Source of the DNA: an uncultured Prevotella sp.
GTDB lineage: Bacteria > Bacteroidota > Bacteroidia > Bacteroidales > Bacteroidaceae
Assembly (NCBI GenBank): GCA_900314365.1
Contig: OMVH01000178.1
Location: forward strand, 1-12,263
Reading direction: 5' to 3'
DNA length: 12,263 nt
The notes under the pieces are model-generated. The model was not told where the DNA came from. It did not search any database and was given only the letters and a program-made list of their open reading frames with translations. Shown piece by piece: positions 6,856 to 12,263 of the stretch (position 1 is its first letter; each line of letters begins with the position of its first letter). Both the position numbers and the translations under genes were made by a program.

Positions 6856-7596
6856 TCAGAAGGTCCATTTAGCCGCGATGGTGGGTATGGCGTAGAACTT
6901 GTTGTGCTGGCCTTTCGTGTTCCACACAAAGTTGTTGCTTATCTCCACCTCCGAGCCGACACTGAGGTTCACTCCCTCCCATCCACGCAGGGTGTTGAAG
7001 TTGTACCAGAACTGAGGTTCGCTGAGCAGTATCCATTTACCGCTGACATTCGGGTCATACCAAAGGTCACAGAAACCGCTGAATGTGAGCGCTTTGCCTG
7101 CAAAGTTTAAGCCCCACACCTCAGTGAGCTGAAAACTGTTGAAAGGGCGCGCGTTGTAATGACGGCTCTTGAAATAGTACTTGTACATAGCCTGTACGGA
7201 AAACGTACGCGAGAAGTCTTTGCTATGCCAGTTCCAGGCGCCTCCCAAGAGGGCTGCATGCTGGAAGCGGGTGGCTGTCCACAGCTCCTCATCGCTGCTC
7301 AGACCGCCGTTGTACTCCACATGGAAAGCCCATTGCTTATTACGCGTGACGTTGAACTCGCGCGAGATTTCCCAGTAGGCTCCCGCCACTCCGTCGCGCT
7401 GATAGTCGATATCCGTGAACATGTAGGTGCTGCCCCACTTGTCGGGCTTGAACATTTCAACGGTGGTGGTCACTGACGGCCGCTTCGAGAGGTCATCCCA
7501 AAGTGAGTGGCCGAGGTCGTAATGTAGCTGCACGTTCTGTGCTCCTGCCGTCATGGTTGCGGCAAGAAAGGCTGCAAGGGCAAATGCTTTCTTCAT
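6856..7596 (-). CDS. DUF5020-family outer-membrane beta-barrel-type protein
   Basis: This 246-residue exported protein is of unknown function and resembles the DUF5020 family of Bacteroidetes. A signal peptide is clear: MKK, a hydrophobic Ala/Leu stretch, then AGA before Gln at about residue 20. The mature part starts NVQLHYDLGHS and has family-like stretches TTTVEMFKPDKWGSTYMF, AYWEISREF, FHVEYNGG and LLSEPQFWYNF. It alternates aromatic and polar residues, as expected of transmembrane beta strands. It ends in KWTF, and a C-terminal Phe is typical of outer-membrane barrels. I chose the ATG at 7596 because MKK opens a textbook signal peptide. A longer in-frame start, TTG at 7632, lies inside the promoter -7 box. 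A consensus promoter sits just upstream (7630-7660). It may be a channel, but no substrate can be named. It converges on the ligase gene. Confidence 0.87.
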   Translation of the reverse strand: MKKAFALAAFLAATMTAGAQNVQLHYDLGHSLWDDLSKRPSVTTTVEMFKPDKWGSTYMFTDIDYQRDGVAGAYWEISREFNVTRNKQWAFHVEYNGGLSSDEELWTATRFQHAALLGGAWNWHSKDFSRTFSVQAMYKYYFKSRHYNARPFNSFQLTEVWGLNFAGKALTFSGFCDLWYDPNVSGKWILLSEPQFWYNFNTLRGWEGVNLSVGSEVEISNNFVWNTKGQHNKFYAIPTIAAKWTF

Positions 7597-7629
7597 AGAT
7601 GTTTTAATGTAAGCTTGATAGATAATTTG

Positions 7630-7660
7630 CAAAGATAGGTTAAATTAGCGGTAATACAAA
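7630..7660 (-). promoter_or_regulatory. Consensus promoter of the DUF5020 gene
   Basis: Read on the minus strand, TTTG (7657-7660) is followed after exactly 19 bp by TATCTTTG (7630-7637). This matches the Bacteroidetes primary-sigma promoter TTTG-N19-21-TAnnTTTG in both boxes and spacing. The leader to the ATG at 7596 is about 30 nt. It is the best promoter in the window and excludes the TTG at 7632 as the start codon. Confidence 0.82.
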
Positions 7661-7934
7661 GCTCCGGCGTTTGTTTTTTCACTTTTCCTGCTCCAGTTAC
7701 CCATAAAGGAGTGTTTTCGTATCAAAAAACAAAGTTTTCCATTGCACGCTCTCCTATTTGGCACTCTACTTGCCCCGAAAACCAAGAGCAGAGTCACAGA
7801 TGCTTTACAACACAGAAAGCTTCGTAGTACGCGCATAACTTCAACTTACTTAATTGTCGGCTGCCTGTACACTAAAACTAAAGTTTGCTTCGTAAAGGTA
7901 GCACGCCAGTAAGACGGTCGCCTAATAATCATTG

Positions 7935-8022
7935 CCAGTACTTCTTAACAAGTACTCCAGTATTGAAGGACTAATACTCCAGTACTGTAGGAGAATTACC
8001 CCAGTACTTTCGTTGCAGTACT
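7935..8022. repeat. Tandem array, 4 x 22 bp, with internal inverted repeat
   Basis: Four contiguous 22-bp units lie at 7935-7956, 7957-7978, 7979-8000 and 8001-8022. Every unit begins CCAGTA. In units 1 and 4, AGTACT at unit positions 3-8 recurs at positions 17-22, and AGTACT is self-complementary, so each unit can form a 6-bp stem with an 8-nt loop. Unit 2 has AGTATT and AATACT, a paired change that keeps the stem. Unit 3 has lost it in part (AGTACT with ATTACC). The unit centres are not conserved. The array lies about 575 bp upstream of recJ in non-coding DNA. Function unknown; binding sites for a dimeric protein, an RNA hairpin array or a decaying dispersed repeat are all possible. Confidence 0.8.
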
Positions 8023-8046
8023 CAGCCTAAGGTGTAGTTTAACGCT

Positions 8047-8142
8047 TTTGGTTGACTACTTTGAGTCTTATTTTTAATGTTGGTTGACCCAGTTAAAACA
8101 TTATTTTTATATTTGGTTGATACGTAGTTTCATTTGGCTGAC
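8047..8142. repeat. TTTGGTTGAC-type direct repeats
   Basis: Four copies of a 10-bp motif start at 8047 (TTTGGTTGAC), 8079 (GTTGGTTGAC), 8112 (TTTGGTTGAT) and 8133 (TTTGGCTGAC). The first two belong to longer units of 32 and 33 bp, since both also contain TTATTTTTA (8068-8076 and 8101-8109). Start-to-start distances are 32, 33 and 21 bp, close to 3, 3 and 2 turns of DNA. The series begins 25 bp after the 22-bp array. Function is not known. Confidence 0.65.
8108..8115 (+). promoter_or_regulatory. Possible distal promoter element within the repeats
   Basis: TATATTTG fits TAnnTTTG, and GTTG at 8083-8086 lies 21 bp upstream as an imperfect -33 box. Both are formed by the TTGGTTGA repeats. If used, it would start a long leader of about 470 nt before recJ, or a separate RNA. 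In AT-rich DNA a chance match is quite possible. Confidence 0.25.
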
Positions 8143-8147
8143 TTATG

Positions 8148-8157
8148 TTTGATCAAA
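8148..8157. promoter_or_regulatory. Perfect palindrome TTTGATCAAA
   Basis: A 10-bp perfect palindrome, flanked by ATG and TAT, directly follows the last TTTGGCTGAC repeat. It has the look of a small operator half-site pair, but no regulator is known from this window, so the role is a guess. Confidence 0.25.
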
Positions 8158-8518
8158 TATCTGAGGGTTGTTCGACCGTTACAATGCGTTTTACAGAATA
8201 CTTTCCTCCGCTTTCGAGGCATGAGGGTGAGCGGGGAATGAAGGTTGTGTACCCAGGGTTGCGCCTCGCTTAAACGGGTTACCTGCACTCCGTCAAAATG
8301 CTCCGGCCTCTCCGAAGCAGGGAGCTACTTGCTTGGAACGCATGCCCAAGGATCACGCCACCAAGTATTATCACAGAATGTTACAACAAAAGCACACACG
8401 AGAGGAATGACGGAAATGAAACCAACAACCCTGTCATCGCTGACAAATATTAAAAGAAAGAGCCGTAGTAAAAAGACAAAAAGTTATTGATAAATGAACT
8501 TCTTTCATGAAAAAGTAG

Positions 8519-8526
8519 TAACTTTG
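8519..8526 (+). promoter_or_regulatory. Putative -7 element of the recJ-recQ operon
   Basis: TAACTTTG matches TAnnTTTG exactly and lies 71 bp before the recJ ATG at 8598. The -33 region has no clear TTTG at the usual spacing. It is the closest promoter candidate for the two-gene unit. Confidence 0.55.
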
Positions 8527-8597
8527 AAGCGATATACCGTGAGTGGAGAAAGAGCTCCGGCATATCTTTGCGAGAGAAAACAAAAAGAACAATATAA

Positions 8598-10328
8598 ATG
8601 CACTTCAAATGGAATTATCAACCACCCACACCCTCAGAGGAGAAAGAAGCTCGGGCGCTTAGCGAGAAGCTGAGCATGAGCCCCATCCTGTGCCAGTTGC
8701 TGATGCGCCGTGGCATCACGACAGAGTCAGCAGCCAAGCGTTTTTTCCGCCCGCAACTGTCGGACCTCATCAACCCCTTCCTCATGAAGGACATGGACCT
8801 TGCTGTGGACAGGCTCAACGACGCTATGGGAAGAAAAGAGAGAATACTCGTTTATGGCGACTACGACGTCGACGGTTGTACGGCCGTGGCGCTGGTCTAC
8901 AAGTTCCTTCTCAACTTCTATTCCAATATCGACTACTACATCCCCGACCGCTACGACGAAGGCTACGGGGTGAGCAAGAAAGGAATAGAATACGCACAGG
9001 AGACCGGTGTGAAACTCATTATCATCCTTGACTGCGGTATCAAAGCCGTCAAGGAGATAGCCTATGCCAAGAGCTTAGGCATAGACTTCATTATCTGCGA
9101 CCATCATGTCCCCGACGATGTGATGCCCGAGGCCGTGGCCATTCTCAATCCCAAGCGGCCCGACGACAGCTATCCCTTCAAGCATCTGTGCGGCTGTGGC
9201 GTGGGCTTTAAGTTCATGCAGGCTTTTGCCAAAAACAACAACATATCGTTCTCGCGCCTCGTTCCACTGCTCGATTTCTGCGCTGTGAGCATCGCCGCCG
9301 ACCTCGTTCCCGTAATTGACGAGAACCGCATCCTGGCCTACCACGGCCTGCGACAGCTTAACCTCAATCCCAGCGTAGGCCTGAAGTCAATCATCGACAT
9401 TTGCGGGCTTTCCAACCGCACCATCTCCATGAGCGACATCATATTCAAGATAGGCCCCCGCATCAATGCATCGGGACGCATGGAGAACGGCAAGGAGAGC
9501 GTCGACCTGCTTGTGGAGCGCAACTATGGCAAGGCCATCAGACAGGCCCAGCACATCGACAAATACAACGAGAAGCGCAAGGACATCGACAAGCAGATGA
9601 CCGAAGAGGCCAACAACATCGTGGCCCGGCTGGAAAGCCAAAAGCATCACTCCTCCATTGTGCTCTACGACGAGCACTGGAAGAAGGGGGTCATCGGCAT
9701 TGTGGCCTCAAGGCTGACGGAAATCTACTTCCGCCCCACCGTGGTGCTCACACGGGAGGGCGACTATGCCACAGGGTCGGCACGCAGCGTCACGGGCTTC
9801 GATGTCTATTCGGCCATCAAATCGTGCAAGGACCTCCTCGTCAACTTCGGAGGCCATACCTACGCCGTAGGACTCACGCTGCGATGGGACGACATCCCGG
9901 AATTCAGGCGCCGCTTCCAGCATTACGTCGAGGAGCATATCGCACCCGAACAGACGGAGGCCGCCCTGCACATCGATGCCATCATCGACTTCAAGGACAT
10001 CACGCGCAAGCTGCACAACGACCTCAAGCGCTTCGCACCTTACGGACCGGGCAACACAAAGCCTCTCTTCTGCACCATGAATGTCTACGACTACGGCACG
10101 AGCAAAGTGGTGGGACGCGAGCAGGAGCACATCAAGCTCGAGCTTGTCGACTCCAAATCGAGCAATGTCGTCAATGGCATCGCCTTCGGACAGAGCGCTT
10201 CGGCACGATACATCAAGTCGAAACGCAGCTTCGACATCGCATACACCATAGAGGACAACGTGTTCAAGCATGGCGACGTGCAACTCCAAATAGAAGACAT
10301 CAGACCCTCGGAGAACGAGAATGGATAG
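8598..10328 (+). CDS. recJ: Single-stranded-DNA-specific exonuclease RecJ
   Basis: This 576-residue cytoplasmic 5'-3' exonuclease acts on single-stranded DNA in RecF-pathway recombination, base excision and mismatch repair. The DHH phosphoesterase core is complete. VYGDYDVDG at 85-93 gives the metal-binding aspartates D88, D90 and D92. IPDRYDEGYG follows at 115-124, DCGIKA at 145-150 and the name-giving DHH at 168-170. PRINASGRM lies at 287-295. A DHHA1-type domain (about 350-440) carries GGH at 418-420, here followed by TYAVGL where family members more often read (A/M)xAAGL. A C-terminal OB-fold region (about 455-570) contains RFAPYGPGN. Length matches typical RecJ (570-580 residues). The gene overlaps recQ by 8 bp. 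The start at 8598 has an AT-rich leader without a strong Shine-Dalgarno. Confidence 0.97.
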   Translation: MHFKWNYQPPTPSEEKEARALSEKLSMSPILCQLLMRRGITTESAAKRFFRPQLSDLINPFLMKDMDLAVDRLNDAMGRKERILVYGDYDVDGCTAVALVYKFLLNFYSNIDYYIPDRYDEGYGVSKKGIEYAQETGVKLIIILDCGIKAVKEIAYAKSLGIDFIICDHHVPDDVMPEAVAILNPKRPDDSYPFKHLCGCGVGFKFMQAFAKNNNISFSRLVPLLDFCAVSIAADLVPVIDENRILAYHGLRQLNLNPSVGLKSIIDICGLSNRTISMSDIIFKIGPRINASGRMENGKESVDLLVERNYGKAIRQAQHIDKYNEKRKDIDKQMTEEANNIVARLESQKHHSSIVLYDEHWKKGVIGIVASRLTEIYFRPTVVLTREGDYATGSARSVTGFDVYSAIKSCKDLLVNFGGHTYAVGLTLRWDDIPEFRRRFQHYVEEHIAPEQTEAALHIDAIIDFKDITRKLHNDLKRFAPYGPGNTKPLFCTMNVYDYGTSKVVGREQEHIKLELVDSKSSNVVNGIAFGQSASARYIKSKRSFDIAYTIEDNVFKHGDVQLQIEDIRPSENENG

Positions 10329-12231
10329 CGACCGCTTCGTTGACATCCTGCGCCAGTACTGGGGCTATCCCGGCTTCCGCGGCATACAGCGACAGATAAT
10401 CGACAGCATAGCGGCCGGTCGTGACACGCTCGGACTCATGCCTACCGGCGGCGGAAAGAGCATCACCTTCCAGGTGCCGGCGCTTGCTGCCGGAGGCGTG
10501 TGTATTGTCATCACACCGCTCATCGCACTGATGAAGGACCAGGTGATTCATCTCAGACAGCGCGGCATCAAGGCTGCTGCCATCTACTCGGGTATGACTC
10601 ATCGCGAAATCCTCACTACACTTGAGAACGCTGTCTACGGAGGAGTGACCCTGCTCTACGTCTCACCCGAACGACTGCAGACGGAGATATTCCGCGTGAA
10701 ACTCAGCCACATGAATGTGAGCTTTATTACTGTGGACGAAGCTCACTGCATCAGTCAGTGGGGCTACGACTTTCGACCTTCTTACCTTCACATCACCGAC
10801 ATTAGGGCTCTGAAGCCCGACGCACCCATCCTTGCTCTTACGGCAACGGCCACACCAGAGGTTGTGGACGACATTCAGGACAAACTGCAGTTTCGCGAAC
10901 GCAATGTCTTCCGCATGAGCTTCGAACGGAAGAACCTCTCCTATGTCGTCAGGGACACAGCCGACAAGGACAGTGAGGCTCTGCATATTCTACGGTCGGT
11001 TCCCGGCAGTGCCATTATCTACGTGCGAAGCCGGAAGAAGACCGGCGAAACCGCTCGAATGCTGACGGCCGAGGGTATCACGGCAGCAGCCTATCATGCA
11101 GGACTGGAACGGTCGACAAAAGACCTTATCCAGAAATCGTGGCTGTCGGGAGAGACGCGCGTCATCGTAGCTACCAACGCATTCGGAATGGGTATCGACA
11201 AGCCCGACGTGCGTACGGTCATCCACACCGACTGCCCCGACTCCATAGAGGCTTATTTCCAAGAAGCCGGACGTGCCGGACGCGACGGCAACAGGGCCTA
11301 CGCCGTACTGCTCTACAACGGACACGACACGAGGGTGCTGCTGCGGCGCATTCCTCAAACCTTCCCTCCCAAGGAGTTCATACGCCAGGTCTACGACGAA
11401 CTGGCCTATTTCTTCCAAGTGGGTGTCGACAGTGGCTGCGGTCACTCGTTCCTCTTCGACATCGATCGCTTCTGCCGCACCTACCGCCACTATCCTGTCC
11501 CCACCGATTCAGCCCTGCGCATACTCGCCCGCGCAGGTTACATCGACTACGAGACCGATCCCGATGACAGCACGCGCGTGATGTTCACGCTCGAACGCTA
11601 CCAGCTTTACTCCCTCGACACTACGCCACGCGAGGACAGGGTCATGACGGCCTTGCTCCGCACCTACGGAGGACTCTTCACTGATTATGCCTACATCGAT
11701 ATGTCGTTGGTAGCACGTGAGGCCGGACTTACCAACGAGGAGACCTACCTCACGCTGAAGGGGCTTTCCCACAAGCATATCCTGAACTTCATCCCGCAAC
11801 GAAGCACGCCGCTCATCACGTACACCATGAACAGAATCGACTCCGCACGGGTCGTCATCCCGCCGGAAGTCTACGAAAAGCGGAAGGAACAATACGAGAG
11901 GCGCGTCGACGCGATGATACGCTACGCGACGAGCAACGACATCTGCCGAAGCAAACAACTGCTCAACTACTTTGGAGAGGTGACCCGTCATGACTGCGGA
12001 ATCTGCGATGTGTGCCTTGAAACCAGCCACGGCGAAAGCAGTAAGGAGCAGGCTGAGCGCTGCCGCAAAGCCATAATGGAACTCCTTTCCGACGGCCGTC
12101 CCCATTCGTTAGAAGAGGTGCGGCGCCTCGACCTGCCCACTACCGTCATGGAACAGACACTCCGCAGCCTGCTCACTGAGGAAATCATTGAGCCCGACGG
12201 TGGTTATGCCGTCAGACTCAGCAAGGACTGA
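10321..12231 (+). CDS. recQ: RecQ-family ATP-dependent DNA helicase, no evident HRDC domain
   Basis: This 636-residue superfamily 2 helicase unwinds DNA 3'-5'. All core motifs are visible: the Q-motif-like FRGIQRQ (19-25), Walker A PTGGGKS (41-47), DEAH (139-142) followed by the RecQ aromatic loop ISQWGYDFRPSY, LTATATPE (173-180), TNAFGMGIDKPDVR (285-298) and motif VI QEAGRAGRDG (314-323). A RecQ zinc site is formed by C542, C559, C562 and C565 around RSKQLLNYFGE; the spacing of the first two Cys equals that in E. coli RecQ. About 220 residues separate motif VI from the zinc site, against roughly 55 in E. coli. The extra part (about 345-535) looks alpha-helical and winged-helix-like. After the zinc site only about 70 residues remain, also helix-turn-helix-like, and no HRDC domain is evident. 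The ATG overlaps the end of recJ, which suggests translational coupling. A short gap of 32 bp to the window edge holds nothing recognisable. Confidence 0.95.
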   Translation: MDSDRFVDILRQYWGYPGFRGIQRQIIDSIAAGRDTLGLMPTGGGKSITFQVPALAAGGVCIVITPLIALMKDQVIHLRQRGIKAAAIYSGMTHREILTTLENAVYGGVTLLYVSPERLQTEIFRVKLSHMNVSFITVDEAHCISQWGYDFRPSYLHITDIRALKPDAPILALTATATPEVVDDIQDKLQFRERNVFRMSFERKNLSYVVRDTADKDSEALHILRSVPGSAIIYVRSRKKTGETARMLTAEGITAAAYHAGLERSTKDLIQKSWLSGETRVIVATNAFGMGIDKPDVRTVIHTDCPDSIEAYFQEAGRAGRDGNRAYAVLLYNGHDTRVLLRRIPQTFPPKEFIRQVYDELAYFFQVGVDSGCGHSFLFDIDRFCRTYRHYPVPTDSALRILARAGYIDYETDPDDSTRVMFTLERYQLYSLDTTPREDRVMTALLRTYGGLFTDYAYIDMSLVAREAGLTNEETYLTLKGLSHKHILNFIPQRSTPLITYTMNRIDSARVVIPPEVYEKRKEQYERRVDAMIRYATSNDICRSKQLLNYFGEVTRHDCGICDVCLETSHGESSKEQAERCRKAIMELLSDGRPHSLEEVRRLDLPTTVMEQTLRSLLTEEIIEPDGGYAVRLSKD

Positions 12232-12263
12232 GCGCCCACAACAGCAAAGCCCCCGCGGCATAG

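Larger units (their letters stand above)
7661..8518. other. Non-coding gap with two repeat arrays
   Basis: No credible gene lies between the DUF5020 promoter and the recJ promoter. The stretch is AT-rich in its middle part and contains a 4 x 22 bp tandem array (7935-8022), then a run of TTGGTTGA-type repeats (8047-8142) and a palindrome (8148-8157). From about 8200 to 8380 the DNA becomes more GC-rich, with an ACCCAGGGTTGCGCCTCGC segment near 8252-8270. It can be read as a short ORF, but that has no recognisable protein character. No tRNA or rRNA was recognised. Confidence 0.6.

Noticed and set aside
7597..7632. Longer DUF5020 protein starting at TTG 7632
   Set aside because: That codon is inside the -7 box of a consensus promoter, and the extension would spoil a normal signal peptide.
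7645..7836. Minus-strand 63-codon ORF upstream of the DUF5020 gene
   Set aside because: No family recognised; it overlaps the -33 region of the promoter and reads like translated non-coding DNA.
7935..8022. CRISPR array
   Set aside because: Units are 22 bp end to end with conserved edges and variable centres only 8 bp long; there are no 24-40 bp spacers, no identical repeats and no cas genes.
8245..8490. Plus-strand 81-codon ORF upstream of recJ
   Set aside because: Low-complexity Thr/Ser/Lys-rich reading with no domain; more likely repeat-derived non-coding DNA.
9401..10399. 332-codon alternative frame within recJ and the start of recQ
   Set aside because: Very rich in His, Arg, Gln and Gly, as usual for an out-of-frame reading of GC-rich codons; it overlaps two firmly identified genes.
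4847..12231. Ligase, RecJ and RecQ as a defence island or mobile repair module
   Set aside because: No toxin, nuclease effector, integrase or attachment-site duplication is present. RecJ and RecQ are ordinary repair proteins, and the ligase is separated from them by an opposite-strand gene and a 1-kb gap.
1..12263. tRNA, rRNA, riboswitch or insertion sequence
   Set aside because: I looked through the gaps for cloverleaf, ribosomal and known riboswitch-like conserved cores and for transposase motifs with terminal inverted repeats, and recognised none.

Overview
The window looks like a chromosomal segment from a Bacteroidales bacterium, most likely Prevotella-like (Prevotellaceae). Three things point there. 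Several genes have the Bacteroidetes primary-sigma -7 element (TAnnTTTG) upstream, in one case with a perfectly spaced TTTG -33 box. Start codons mostly lack a good Shine-Dalgarno sequence. A DUF5020-type envelope protein, a family I associate with Bacteroidetes, is present. Coding regions are GC-rich at third positions, while the gaps are clearly AT-rich. No rRNA, tRNA, CRISPR array, transposase or phage gene is visible.

Layout, left to right. Positions 1-957 hold no convincing gene, only hairpins, one promoter-like site and a small 3 x 17 bp tandem repeat. A DASS/SLC13-type sodium:carboxylate symporter (+, 1038-2513) ends at a strong intrinsic terminator and faces a convergent type II pantothenate kinase (-, 2611-3438). 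The kinase is divergent from a MutT-like Nudix hydrolase (+, 3541-3930), which converges on a stand-alone B3/B4-domain protein (-, 3979-4644). That gene is divergent from an unusual NAD-dependent DNA ligase (+, 4847-6823). The ligase converges on a DUF5020 outer-membrane-type protein (-, 6856-7596). A gap of about 1 kb (7638-8597) carries two small imperfect tandem arrays. The recJ-recQ pair (+, 8598-12231) overlaps by 8 bp and ends just before the window edge.

Functionally this is mostly housekeeping: carboxylate uptake, the first step of CoA synthesis, nucleotide-pool sanitation, and DNA repair and ligation. RecJ (5'-3' ssDNA exonuclease) and RecQ (3'-5' helicase) act together in RecF-pathway end processing, and their overlap suggests translational coupling. 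The other genes alternate in strand as single units with their own promoters, so they need not be functionally linked.

I found no convincing new multi-gene system. The points most worth a second look are the 4 x 22 bp array with a compensated inverted repeat upstream of recJ-recQ, the adjacent TTGGTTGA-type repeats at near-integral helical spacing, the divergent ligase, and the RecQ with a long extra segment between helicase core and zinc site and no evident HRDC domain.
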